A stretch of DNA of 64,000 bases from Talpa occidentalis (taxonomy: Eukaryota; Chordata; Mammalia; Eulipotyphla; Talpidae), in NCBI RefSeq assembly GCF_014898055.3, contig NW_023603184.1, positions 108,676,615 through 108,740,614 on the forward strand. The letters are read 5' to 3'. Positions 23,101 to 34,820 of this stretch are shown here, piece after piece. Position 1 is the first letter of the stretch. Every line of letters begins with the position of its first letter. The translations under genes and the position numbers were made by a program. Below the pieces are notes generated by a model. The model did not search any database and was not told the DNA's origin. It saw only the letters and a list, made by a program, of their open reading frames with translations.

Positions 23101-23560
23101 TTAGCATCTACTTCCTAGAAGGAATGGGAAATAGGTGACGAGTTAACATCTGTCAAAATTGCTGAGATTCTATAACTGTATTTTTTACAGATTAACAATT
23201 AGACATAGTTTTAAGAATTTCCCTGGAAAAGATGGCTAGAGACAAAAGAAAAATGTACTGACCATATTTTTAAAAAATGTAACTAGCATACCTTTTATAT
23301 TATGTTTCCAGATCTTTCAAACACCCTGGGAGTATGTATGTATGTAAATATAATATATAATGCATATGTACATTATAGATGCATACATATGTATGTTTAT
23401 ATGTCACTCAAAATTTTCCATTGATGTATTTTCCTGAACTGTAAGAACAGTTTTCATAAAAGTCTTATATTCTCCTATGATAATTATTTAAATATATTCT
23501 TTTTAGTTTACTATGTAGCTTTGGTGTGTGTTTTTTTTTTTTTAATGAGAACTAACATAC
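23101..23560. other. Unassigned DNA with an AT palindromic patch
   Basis: Nothing recognised apart from 23330-23405, which is alternating TATG/CATA sequence including the perfect palindrome CATACATATGTATG. Confidence 0.5.
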
Positions 23561-23639
23561 AAGGGATTTCATCAAGAATATCAAGTATATTTGCAAAAAG
23601 TTACACGGGGTATTCCCAAAACTTTTAATCTCTTCCAGT

Positions 23640-24100
23640 TGTGGTTATTGTCTTTTTCTCATCTTAAATTTGTGTTTTTTTCTTCCTCACTCTTTACTCC
23701 ACTCATCTATTATTTCATCATTTGCTTTCAAGCCTGTCATAGATGAATCAATTTTACTATTTTTCTGTTCTCTAACTTTAAATTCTATTCTTTAAGTACT
23801 ATTAATATAGTCTTCCATGACTAAGTTTAGTTTGTTATTATTACATTGTTTCAGAATTTTCTTTCTTCCAAATAGGTAGAAGTAAAGATTTCACTCAATT
23901 ATTTGCAAATTTTATTTTTAAACAATAAACTATTTCATGGCTATGAACTTCTCTACAAATACATTTTTAGCTACAAATCATAACTTTGATATGCAATCTT
24001 CTTTAATTACTTTCATAAAATCCTGTAATTGTATTTTTATTTCCCCTGGAAAGGATTTAGAATATCTTTCATATGCATTCTATGAAAGACACTGAAATCC
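23640..24100 (-). mobile_element. Possible old L1 ORF2 fragment
   Basis: The plus strand carries weak antisense ORF2 text: TGGCTATGAACTTCTCTACA, ATACATTTTTAGCTACAAAT and ATGCAATCTTCTTTAATTAC. It parallels the antisense 'CTATAAACTTCCCTCTAAGCACTGC' segment of L1s. Low-certainty call. Confidence 0.35.
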
Positions 24101-24874
24101 TAATGATATTATTAGCTATTGATACATCTCAATTTCTCTCTCTGGCACTCCCTCCTCTCTTTCCACCTATTTCCAGTGTTTTTAAGGTAGTAATCATGAG
24201 ATGAGCATTTTGGGAATGATTAGAAAGAGGCTCGCGATGAAAATTCTTTACAGCCAACAAAGGAAGAATAGGGAATTTGGGTAGTTGGGAAAAAGATAGC
24301 GGCTGCTAAGAAAATAAATAAAGCCTGCAACACAGAATTCTGTTATTTTCACTTTCTATATCCACTGATTTGAAAACCACACATTAAACCAAAAACAATA
24401 CTCTTGCTAAACGACTTCTACTTTTTGTGAGAACATTTCACACCCTCACATGCAATTCTTCAGACCATTGACAGAGATCAAACTAAGAAGCAATTTTAAG
24501 ATGTCATTCCTCATCTAGACATTTTACTAAAATGTACTTTACCCATGACAGACTAAATGACAACCTGTTTCCTGTCTTGGTATATGTCAGGTAAAATAGC
24601 ATTCCCAGTTCAGTCTTGACTAAAGTTCTGGCAGAATATGATTAATGAGATATTCCAAACACAAGTTCCCAGGGAAAACATCTTCTCATAATTATTATTA
24701 TTCTAATGAATTGGTATTGTTCATAATTTATTAATCTGACCAAGTGACCAAATAAGATGTCTAAAAAATAAAATGCCTCTATCATACCTAAAGAGACAAA
24801 ACTAAGATAACTCATTGGTGATAGCACATGCCTAAAATTCACTATGTTCTGCTATATAATACAAGGTTTCTTAT
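24101..24874. other. Unassigned noncoding DNA
   Basis: No gene or repeat family recognised. Confidence 0.5.
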
Positions 24875-24888
24875 AAGAAAGTAACAGC

Positions 24889-24989
24889 CCCCATTCTGAC
24901 CCCAATCCCTCTGATTGGGGTCAGAATGGGGGCGCTGCAATTGTATGGGGAATATAACAATAAAATTTATTATCTAATAAAAAAAAAAA
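24889..24989 (+). mobile_element. Very short L1 3' end with 5' fold-back hairpin
   Basis: A 14-bp TSD AAGAAAGTAACAGC lies at 24875-24888 and 24990-25003. Inside are a 20-bp arm at 24888-24907, a 5-nt loop CCTCT, and the perfect 20/20 inverted arm GATTGGGGTCAGAATGGGGG at 24913-24932. Then comes the L1 3'-UTR motif AATTGTATGGGGAATATAAC and a 13-A tail. About 100 bp in total. Confidence 0.88.
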
Positions 24990-25003
24990 AAGAAAGTAAC
25001 AGC

Positions 25004-25379
25004 AATATACTCATTATGTTTATCTTCTTAAAGAAATGGTGACTTTTAAGGAAGCTTACAGAATTCTTCTTATTTAAGTATTTAAAATTCTTGGTTTCCC
25101 ACAAAAGAAAATTTCCTATATACTAGATTTCTAAAATACATAATATACTAAACTATTGAGTTAAAAAAAAATCTGGTGAACCCAGTGATTTAAAAAAGAC
25201 AGTAGGAAAGAGTGGACTAACATTTTATCCTCCTCTTCTAAGAGCATTGATCACCTGTTTTATTAACCATATATTTTCAAGTATGAGGTCATTCCTCAGT
25301 TTATAGTTATTAAATTATGGAGCTAAGTACATCACTTTCCTCAAAACTAGATTTTACCAAATGCAATAGACTAACATAT
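25004..25379. other. Unassigned noncoding DNA
   Basis: No gene or repeat family recognised. Confidence 0.5.
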
Positions 25380-25394
25380 AAAACCAATTCTTCA

Positions 25395-25670
25395 GGGCCT
25401 CCCCGGTCGCAGCGGTTGAGCGCTGGTTGCGAAGCTGCCCGCGGCCTCTGCGGCGCCGGTTCGATCCCCGGCTGCTTCCCGGCCACCGGCGGAGATCCCA
25501 CATGGCGCGCAGACCTCTCCTGCGCCCGCTGCTCCTCAGCAGTGTACTTCGTCCTTCTGCTGCTCTGCTCCCGCTCTGGCTCTGGTGATTCTCTCACCCT
25601 CCCGCGCTTCTGACTGTACCCAGTGCATGTATAAACAAACAAACAAACAAATAAATAAATAAACATGCTC

Positions 25671-25709
<39 letters not shown>
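25395..25709 (+). mobile_element. tRNA-type SINE, young A-type, 40-A tail
   Basis: Starts GGGCCTCCCCGGTCGCAGCG. CpG-rich body. Tail GCATGTATAAACAAACAAAC followed by ATAAATAAATAAACATGCTC, TATA and an uninterrupted run of about 40 A at 25674-25713. TSD AAACCAATTCTTCAG at 25380-25394 and AAACCAATTTCTTCAG from about 25711. The A box has lost a base. The long pure A-run argues for a recent insertion. Confidence 0.97.
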
Positions 25710-25715
<6 letters not shown>

Positions 25716-25725
25716 AATTTCTTCA

Positions 25726-27768
25726 GATAAAGTACTTTAAAGTTCAAGGATAGCATAAAGGTAATCATGGTGAAAATTGTAATATGTGATTCAGTATAAC
25801 TGTAATTATCAGCAGAACAGAAACAAAACTTAGTGATCAGGCAGTCCTGCACTCATAGAAGACATTAAGTTATGAAGGATACTTGTGTTCTGAATGTGAC
25901 CTCCACATACTGAACCTAAATTCACTAGACTTTTGAATTTTAATCTGGAACTAAGGCTGGCACGTAAATACCTTTAGCAATAGAACAGAGTGTACCTAGA
26001 TCTATCCCCTTTAGGTGAAAGACAAAGATTCCAGATCGTTAGCACTAAAATTTAAGTCATGGAATGCCTTTTCCATTCTAAAGAATAATTCTCTGTCACA
26101 CAAAATGAGCACAGCAAGACAGGAATTATAGGCTTCTGAGAGTAAGCCATCCATTACATATAAGGTGTGGTACCAGTCTTGGATTTTTATTTAAAAAAAT
26201 TTAAAGAGCTATGAAGAGATTAAAGTTCTGTGAGAGATTATATAATCTTGAAGGCTGTGAGGGAAAAAGCAGGCTTCAGGTCCACACAGAAAATCTCATC
26301 TACAGGGTTCTCTCCACTTGGGAAAGGGGAGAGGTGGAAGAGCAATACAAATAGCTAAGTATTCAAGAACTCAAAATTCATGATGAATGGATAGATAACT
26401 TTGTACTGCTTGTAAAGTTCCCATAAAGAAATATTCCAATTTACTAACCTTGATTCCATAAGTGATATGAAGGAGTGAGGTAATGAGAAAGACCTACTCT
26501 TCTGCCTGGATCTTGTCCTCACAAATCAAATTCTTCAGTTACATAAAATACAGGATAGAATTGCTATGCTGCAGTGCAAGTTTCACAAACAGGTGACTTT
26601 TAATTATATATTAAAAGATGAAGATGCTTGCTATGACTAGACAAGTTTACTTGTACTTCTGGCTATCATATCCAGGCACCCAAGGACTCAAAGCTGAGTT
26701 CACTTTTAACTTTCTTAGCTTTTTGTGAAAATTTGATTCACTATCAAGTGTATCTGTAACATTTTCCTTAACAGCCCTTTCTCTTTGTTCCATTGTTCTC
26801 TTTGTACTGACTTGTATAATTTTTCTTTAATTTTTACAATTCATCTTGTTTCTACCTCCCTAACCCAACATCCAGCCTTGAAGATGTTCTTATATTGATC
26901 ATAGAAATAGCAAGCCATGACGCTTCTCAATAATGTTTTTCAAATATTTACAAAGGAAATGGTTTGCAATTATTTTAAATCTTGTATTTCTTAAGAACTC
27001 TTTAGTTGCAAATAACCAACATTCCAAGACAAAAAGCCCGAGTAATAAAAGTTATTTTTGAAAAGCAAGAACTAATGTTCATAAAAAAAAAAAAAATTCC
27101 AGTGACAGGATTTGGCTTGATTTAGCAGCTGAACAATGAATGTCACCAAGACTCTCTTTCTAATTGAATTTGACCTCAACTGTTGCATTCACCATAAGCC
27201 TTGTTTTGATCTTCAGAAAATCTTTTAGGGCTCCTAAAACTACAGTTTAAATTACTTCAGGTAGGAAAGTCGGTGTCTGTCTCCCCAATAGTCAATTAAA
27301 ATTCCACTATTCGGTGTAGTTGTAAAATCCTAACCATATGACCATCACTAAAAAAAAGTTCACTGTGGCTAAGGAAATGGAAAACTCTGAATGCTTAAGC
27401 TAATCAGGGTCATTTTGGAAATGGAGGAAAGGTCTGTGTTATCCAAACTTCACAGTTCGGAAATTTGGGGTACTATACTTAGCAGGGAGAAGAGCCACTT
27501 AATAAAAATCATCAAATGCTGACAACAAAACTAAACCCTTGTCATTTATCAGGTTATGAGTCTTCTATACATTCTATTCCTCCCAATACCCCATACAGAG
27601 AAAGCATAATATTCTCTTCATGATCAGTGCAATATGAATAACGAAATTAGTAAAACATAGTAATAAGGGCATTTGGAATACATGCTTGCTAGACTAACTC
27701 AATACATTTGGAATCATAGATGAGAAGAAAATATAACTGATGAATCATATTTAAACAAACATAACATT
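25726..27768. other. Unassigned noncoding DNA
   Basis: About 2 kb with no recognised gene, RNA gene or repeat. It is one of the longer repeat-poor stretches in the window. Confidence 0.5.
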
Positions 27769-27783
27769 AAAAAACTCACTGTG

Positions 27784-28054
27784 GGGCCTCCCCTGGTGGC
27801 GCAGCGGTTGAGCGCTGGGCTGAGAAGCTGCCCGCAGCCTTTGCAGGGCTGGTTCGATCCCCGGCCGCCTGTGAGGGTCCCACATGGCCTGCAGACCTCT
27901 CCTGCCGCCCACTGCTCCCCTCAGCAGTATACTTCGTCGGTCTGCCTGTTCTGTTCCCCGTTCTGGCTATGGTGAATTCTCTCACCCTCCCACACTTCTG
28001 ACTGTATCCACTGCTTGTATAAATAAATAAATAAATCTTAAAAAAAAAAAAAAA
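27784..28054 (+). mobile_element. tRNA-type SINE, intermediate type, first of a tandem pair
   Basis: Starts GGGCCTCCCCTGGTGGCGCA and ends AAATAAATAAATCTTA plus 15 A. The 5' TSD AAAAAACTCACTGTG is at 27769-27783. The matching 3' copy appears only after the second SINE, so the pair shares one outer duplication. Confidence 0.96.
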
Positions 28055-28056
28055 TT

Positions 28057-28334
28057 GGGCCTCCCCGGTGGCGCAGTGGTTGAGCACTGGGTTGTGAAGC
28101 TACCCGCAGGCTCTGCAGCGCCAGTTCAATTCCCCAGCTGCTCCCCGGCCAGCGGAGGAGGGTCCCACATGGCGCGCAGACCTCTCCTGCTGCCCGCTGC
28201 TCCCCTCAGCAGTGTACTTCGGTCCTTCTGCCTGCTCTGCTCCCCGCTCTGGCTCTGGTGAATTCTCTCACCCTCCCGCGCTTCTGACTGTACCCAATGC
28301 TTATATAAATAAATAAATAAATCTTAAAAAAAAA
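28057..28334 (+). mobile_element. tRNA-type SINE, young A-type, second of a tandem pair
   Basis: Starts GGGCCTCCCCGGTGGCGCAG directly behind the first SINE's A-tail and TT. Ends AAATAAATAAATCTTAAAAA. The outer 3' duplication AAAAAACCTCACTGTG is at 28335-28350. The body is more A-like than its partner, which favours later insertion into the first tail. Confidence 0.96.
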
Positions 28335-28350
28335 AAAAAACCTCACTGTG

Positions 28351-30539
28351 AACACAAACCCATGTTTTTTTTTTGTCTTTGTTTTTCACCTCGAAAGCAC
28401 CATACATTTTAAATTATACTTGGAAAGCATATAGTTCTATGATCTCTCCTCTGTGATTTTATAATTCTATTGCAGAATAAAAATAAAAGTTAAATATACA
28501 GCTTTTAAATAGGTTGGCTTTATATACCAGTTTACTCAGATGATTCCTGTTTTATGCCTTTTATCCCTGAGTACCAGCTAGTAATACTTACTTTCACTCT
28601 CAAGGGAGTAATAATAAATTTTATGCACAGTCTAATTTTAAACAAATGTCAAGCACCTATATTATGTGCTAAAAGAAACTGAGACAAGAAAACTACTGCA
28701 TCAAATAAAAGTAGTTAAAATAGACAAAATCTATGGGTGAGTAAGAAACATAGCTCAATATATCCCATTGTAAGAAATACAGCATCACTTCTAAATTCTG
28801 AAAGAAAATTCATTGAAGCCACAGCTGTCATGCTTTAGGGATATGGGTTAAAACTCATCATTATGAGGTTTTTTTCTGCTATTACTCTTCCCTAGACCAC
28901 CCAGTGGTCATATGGTATTTACAGACACTGGACACTGAGTTGACTTGAATGGCCTTTGTATTGCAATACAGATTATGTCTAATCTAAATGCTGTGTGTCC
29001 TTTATAGGACAGACAAATCCTAATCCCCGATTTACAAAAGCAAAGCCAGTTCAGTCCTGATGGCTAGTCATTTCCTATTTTAAAAAAAATTAAGTGACAC
29101 AAATGAAAATAAATTATAAATTTGTTCAATCTAATTTAATCTAAAAATAAATATTTAGAGGCTTTGAGCTGAGGTTAAAGCACACTTCAGATTTGATAAT
29201 TTGAAGTAAATCTGAAGAACATTGTTATAAAATTACAATTATTTCCTTTTAAACAATACAAATTAACAAAGTGAATTATACTCAAGTACTTTAAAAGAAT
29301 AAAGGCCAGCTTGAAAAACATCTCATTTCTTCTTTTCTAAATTACTGGAGAGTTTATATTACAACTCGGATTTAGTTAGCTTCCACTATACTTTATCAGC
29401 TCAGCTTTAATAATCTTCTAAAGAAGAAGTCCCCACAAGATGACTCACACACCACTCTGGAATGAGTCTTTCTGCATTTTGCATTTCATTGTACTGTTAT
29501 CAAGCCCTACATCACCGTGAGCCTTTGTGACTGGTTGCTGCCATTTTCAAGGAAGTAACAGGGAAAAGTACAGTTGGTAGCAACTCTCCTTCCCTCCTTC
29601 ATGATTCCCCATCTTCTCTAGCCCAGCTTTCTCCCCTGTCTCCCAGGACTCTAGAACTCATTGTCAGTGTCCCAATGCTGTCTCTTCCTTTAGTTCCGCA
29701 GGTTTCAGTGAGAATAAAATTGGGGTATACTCCTTTTAAAATTTCACATTAACTATGAGCCACATGACCTGGAAATGAGTCTAAAATTAGAAGATAATAG
29801 ATATATAAATTGAAGCATAAAATATTGCTATCCAAAATGTAATTATCACTCTCACACGTGTAATAGTTTAGGATTTGTAATTGTCTTAACAAGAATGAGC
29901 TCAATGTTTAGATGCACAGGGAAATTTTTTTCTGAAGGCAATAGGAAGGGAAAGAGCATTCCACAAGGGCTAGTAGTGCTCTGTTTCTAATACAATTATA
30001 TAAAGTCACAAATAAAACAACAACAAAGCAAACAAGGGCTGTGTTGTACTCATGGGTTTCCTTCAGGGATGGATGGGGAAGGTTTGTTAACAATGAAAAG
30101 ATAACATTTCAGCTCTAACCTGAGGACTGATTTTATTTCTCTAAAAATACTGAGACACCACTTTCTCCATCCCCATCCATCCTTATGAAGCAAGAGTTCT
30201 ATTAATAGCTCTGCTGAAAAGCAAAAATGTTCCTGTGAGGTGGCTTTAATGCAGCACCCTCCCTTAAGGCAGAGGGCCATAGTGAAATCTTTCTCCACAA
30301 AGCATATAGGTAAACTGTGGGCTTTATAAAATCTGTTATGTAAATTATCCAGAATAAAATGCTTGTCTAGATTTTTCTGTCTCACACCTACCACATAATA
30401 TATACTAAAAATAAATATCAACTGTTTTTGCATCTATAAATAATGTAATATAAAAGGTAAATTTGAAGTTAAAATTCATAAGGTATATATATCAAAGACT
30501 AGTGGATTTCTGGCTCATGTATCAGTTCAAAGTACTCAA
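28351..30539. other. Unassigned noncoding DNA
   Basis: About 2.2 kb without recognised repeats. The 127-codon minus-strand frame at 30050-30433 has no known domain, composition unlike typical coding, and no visible splice context. I do not call it a gene. Confidence 0.5.
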
Positions 30540-31080
30540 ATCATTCATCCATTCAACACTTCCTAATTTTCTACCATGTTGTAAGTACTTCAATAGACAG
30601 TAGACAAATTGGAAACTCATCATACCTGTAATGATTTTAAAACCTAAGAGAGAGATAAAATTATTAAGGAAATAAAGTGATAGAGTATACTATTAGAGAC
30701 CGATAAATTTTTCAAGATTTTCTCAATTTACTAATAATCCACCATGTGCCAGATAACTGTGTTAAACGCTAGGAATATGGTAATGAAAAATGCATAAATA
30801 AATGGGAGTGAGGAGGAGAAGGAAGGCACAAGGAACAGTCAGAGCAAAGAAGTGTTAAGTGTGTGTGGGGGGCAGGGTGGAAGAAGAACCCTCAGAGAAC
30901 TGCAAGTGTTATAAGAGTGGGCAGGGAGGGAGGGAGGGCTGAATTGCTAAAGACTTGGGGAGAATCCAGATCACAGTGGTCCCTACACACTTCCCCAAGA
31001 AATTAGAATTCTATCCTGTAAATAAGTTATAGTTAAGTTTTTGATGACTTTTAAGGGAGGATTATTTTCACTATTTCAAC
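30540..31080 (-). mobile_element. L2 LINE 3' end, antisense
   Basis: The plus strand reads CCATGTGCCAGATAACTGTG, AGGAATATGGTAATGAAAAA, GGAACAGTCAGAGCAAAGAA and AGAATTCTATCCTGTAAAT. These are antisense L2 landmarks ('CTATGTGCCAGGCACTGTTC…GGATACAG…'). A (GGGA)n-like patch sits at 30925-30940. Confidence 0.6.
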
Positions 31081-31370
31081 TATTTTATAGCTGATTTTGT
31101 AACACATATATCACTTTAAGAAAACGATTCAGTGGGAAATTAGTGGTGTATACCTTTATAAGTAACAATTTGAGATATATAATTTTGAAATACAAAATAT
31201 AAGCAATACTTTATATTATTATTTAATATGAAATATTCTTTAAAATAAACTAACAAAAACATATATCTTATAGTCAGGTGGCCTGACATTTCCTAAGTCC
31301 TTCTTATTAACTCCTACCTATTAAATGCCACTGTCACTGAGGCCAAAGTATACATTAATATTGTTTTTTT

Positions 31371-31970
31371 GTAGCATGTTATTAAAACCTAATATATACA
31401 CATACAAGCAAAGGGGATAAATAATATAGTTTATTAATGGTCATAAAGTAAACATACCCCATGTATCTAACATTAGATCAAGAAATGCAATCTTACAAAA
31501 CCCCAGAATCTTCTTATATGTCCTTGTCTAACCATTTTGTACCTCAAGGGTAACCACCCTCCCCACTTCTAAAAATGGGCCTGTTTTTAACCTTCCTGTG
31601 AATGGAATTATGCAATTATTTGTTCTTTTGTAAGTTTTGTATAAGTTTTGGTATATATTTGTAAATGATTTATTTTCATTTCTTTGTAGGATTCTACTGT
31701 ATGAATATATCATGATTTATTTATTCAGTCGACTGTAAGTTGGCACTTCAGCATTTTCAAGTTGGGGTTATCAAATGATGCTGCTCTGAACATCCTGTGT
31801 TTTGGCACTTATTTATGCATTTTCACTACCATATTCCTAGTATAACTATGTATAGTTATACATACTAGTGGAACTGCTGAGTCTGCCTAATTTACCCAGT
31901 GTTTTTTTCTTTTTCAAACATTGGAATTTTCAAAAGCAATGTAAGATAAGGCTATGTGGAAAAATCATTT
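31371..31970 (-). mobile_element. L1M LINE fragment, antisense
   Basis: Plus-strand landmarks are AGGGTAACCACCCTCC, AATGGAATTATGCAATTATT, TGAATATATCATGATTTATT, CAAATGATGCTGCTCTGAAC and CTAGTGGAACTGCTGAGTC. This is the antisense of the L1M ORF2 end. Old and gapless over about 600 bp. Confidence 0.75.
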
Positions 31971-32009
31971 AAAAAAGAGGTAAAAGTCCTGTAAAGAACA
32001 GATTGACTG

Positions 32010-32307
32010 GGCCTCCCCGGTGGTGCAGCGGTAGAGCCCTGGGTTGCGAAGCTGCCCGCGGCCTCTGCGGCGCTGGTTCAATCCCCGGCTGCTCCCTGGC
32101 CCCCGGAGGAGGGTCCCACATGGCGCGCAGACCTCTCCTGCCGCCCGCTGCTCCCCTCAGCAGTGTACTTCGGTCCTTCTGCCTGCTCTACTCCCTGCTC
32201 TGGCTCTGGTGAATTCTCTCACCCTCCTGCACTTCTGACTGTACCCAGTGCATGTATAAACAAAAAACAAACAAATAAATAAATAAAACATGCCTCTATT
32301 AAAAAAA
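32010..32307 (+). mobile_element. tRNA-type SINE, young A-type, 17-bp TSD
   Basis: Perfect TSD AAAGAACAGATTGACTG at 31993-32009 and 32308-32324. A box TGGTGCAGCGG at 32021-32031 and B box GTTCAATCC at 32076-32084 both fit the RNA polymerase III consensus. The tail GCATGTATAAACAAAAAACAA followed by ACATGCCTCTATTAAAA is the same variant as at 25395-25709. Confidence 0.97.
32021..32084 (+). promoter_or_regulatory. Internal Pol III promoter (A and B boxes) of a young SINE
   Basis: A box 32021-32031 matches TRGYNNARNNG at all fixed positions. B box 32076-32084 matches GWTCRANNC. Their spacing of about 45 nt is within the tRNA-gene range. Activity is inferred from family knowledge only. Confidence 0.7.
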
Positions 32308-32639
32308 AAAGAACAGATTGACTGAAATTTAAACTTTATTAAATTGTGTATTGATTAATTAATAAGCCCACCACATCACCTATTATTTGGAGATAATGGC
32401 CTTTTGGGGGAAACTTTGTTTGAAGTACAACATGAACCCATTTCTGCTTTGTTTCTTGATTAAGAAATATTTTTAAATGAATAAATCCTTTATTCAAATT
32501 TATCTTTTAGTTACTTTGCTTCAACATGAATCAAACCATCATACTGTTAATGGCAACATTTCTGCTAAAAGGAATGTGTCAGAGAATCTAAAAGGAAACA
32601 CTGGGAGAAGAAAAGGTTCTTAGTTTTCATGAAGTTTGA

Positions 32640-33975
32640 GAGTTTAAAAAATACAAACCATTACAAGATCCTTAAACAATCTGCAGACTCACTGTAATCC
32701 TTATTAAAATCCTAACAGCATTTTCCACAAAAACAGAACAAAAATATTCTAAAATATATTGTATAGAACCACAAAAGACCCTGAATAGCCAAAGCAATCT
32801 TGACAAAAAGAGCAAAATGGAGTTATCAACTCTGACTCTAAATCATATTAAAATATCATATTCATTAAATAAATATCATTATTTAAATAAGTATCATATT
32901 AAATGAATATCAATTAAAATATCATATTAGAATAAAAACAGACATACTGATAAACTGAACAGAATTGAGCACCCAGAAACAAACCCACACATATATGGAC
33001 AAGTATTTTTTGACAAAGGAACCCAAAACACACATTGGATAAAGGACCACCTCTTCAGTAAGTGGCCTTGAGTAAGCTGGACAGTCAGATGCAAAAGAAT
33101 AAAAATAGACCCCTATATTATATATAACATGCACAAAAATTTATCCAAAATGAATTAAAGACTTAAATGTGAGACTTGAAACTATAAAACATGATAGACA
33201 ACATAAATGGTAATCACATCAATATAAGCCTTTGAGATGTTGTTAGGAATTCAACTTTAAAATGAAAGAAAAGAAACTAATGTTGTAAAGGATGTAGAGA
33301 GCAGGGTACTCTTATATTGATACATTGTTGTTTGGAAAGTAAATTGGTATAATCATTATGGAAAGCAGTATGGAGATACCTCATAAAATTAAGACTAGAA
33401 ATGCAGTGTTTGATCCTTCCATTCCACTTCTGGGTATTTATCTGAAAAATATGAAAACACTAACTTGAAAAGACATAGCCACCCACCCTGCTACTCATTG
33501 CAGATTTATTTACAATAGTCAAGCTATAGAAACAACCTAAGTACCCATCAGTAGATGACTGGATAAAGAAGATGTGCTATACATACACAATGGAATATTA
33601 CTCAACTTTTTTAAAAAAAAAATGAACCCGTACCGTTTGCGACAATACAGATGGAACTTGACAGCATCATGTTAAATGAAATAACTCTCAAGGAGAAAAA
33701 TGCTATATGATTTTATTCATATCTGGAATGTAAAGAAACAAAGCAAATAGATATATCAAAGCTAAAACAAACTCTTAGCTAAAGAGAACAGATTGGTGAT
33801 TACCTGAGAGAAAGGGGGCTGAAGGAGGGACGTTGTGAGTGAAGTGTGTAGTAGGGATTAACTGTATGACAACGGAAAGAAACTAGGTTTTTGGCGTGAC
33901 CATGATGGAGTAGTACAGATGTTGAATTATAATGCTGTACACCTTAACTCTACGTAATGTTATCAACCCAAATTC
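32640..33975 (+). mobile_element. L1 LINE: ORF2 3' third plus UTR
   Basis: Canonical ORF2 text runs in order: CCACAAAAGACCCTGAATAG, CAAAGCAATCTTGACAAAAAG, AACCCACACATATATGGACA, GACAAAGGAACCCAAAACAC, GGAAAGCAGTATGGAGATAC, TATACATACACAATGGAATA. The UTR follows to about 33975. Stops and frameshifts break it. An internal deletion with a duplicated ATATCATATTAAAT-like patch lies at 32840-32930. Confidence 0.93.
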
Positions 33976-34820
33976 CTTCAACACGAATTTATTTTTAAAG
34001 GTTAATGAACAGAAGATAAAGAACTCTTCCCTTGAAACAGGTATATGTAACAAAAGCACTGGTGATGTTTTTCTGAAAATATTTCACAAGACTTGCATGA
34101 TTTGAAATATATGTGTTTTATGGATTGTCTGGGCTCTATGCCTAAAAATTTTTCCAGAGATCATCTCATATATATATTCCTAGGATCAATGTCAGCAGAT
34201 GTTAAGGACTGTTAGCTAATTATAGTGATTTAAAAAGAAAGATAGAGGGGGAGAGAAGGTGAAAGGGGAGAAGAGACAGAGGGAAGGAAATAAGGAGAAA
34301 GGGAAGGAAAGACAGAGGGAGGGTGTCAAACATTACAACAATCCTTCAAACTAATAACTCAAACAATGGAATAGATTTTTTTTAAAGTTATGAAAGTGCT
34401 TGAACAATACTATACAAAACATTTTATTGACTAGGCTTTAATTAAGGAATACAACCATCTTATGCACCATTCCAGTCTTTCCAAACCATCATAAAATATA
34501 ATAAAAAATGCAATAAAGACCACATGTCAAAATGCTTCACTGATAAACTACTCCATGTTCCTGATACTATTTCTCCACATAGTTGAAGAGGCTTTGTTCA
34601 CTGAAAACAAATTAAATATTCACAGTGCTTAAAATATCTTCTTATAAATATCTTCAGTGATTAAAATATCTGGGAGAATTCAATGTAGTGTATACAGAAG
34701 TTGACTTATAATGCTATGTACCTGTACTTCCTTCTTTGCTTTCAGGATCATCTTCAAGAAAAGCTAAATTTCTTAACATTATTCACTTACTAAAAAAAAA
34801 AAAAAAAAAATTAAACTAAC
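33976..34820. other. Unassigned DNA with a purine tract
   Basis: No gene recognised. 34235-34322 is almost pure purine (GAGGGGGAGAGAAGG, AAGGGAAGGAAAGACAGAGG), a candidate for triplex-type structure. Two A-runs at about 34792-34811 and 34840-34857 flank the start of the next L1. Confidence 0.5.

Noticed and set aside
27769..28350. CRISPR-like or other direct-repeat array from evenly recurring SINE text
   Set aside because: The repeats are about 270-bp retrotransposons with TSDs in a mammalian genome, not short repeats with spacers.
30050..30433. 127-codon minus-strand open frame
   Set aside because: Isolated in AT-rich DNA, no domain, no neighbouring exon-like frame.
32010..32307. tRNA gene, from the A and B boxes
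   Set aside because: Boxes belong to a SINE head; no cloverleaf with an acceptor stem and anticodon arm, and the element has TSDs and an A-tail.
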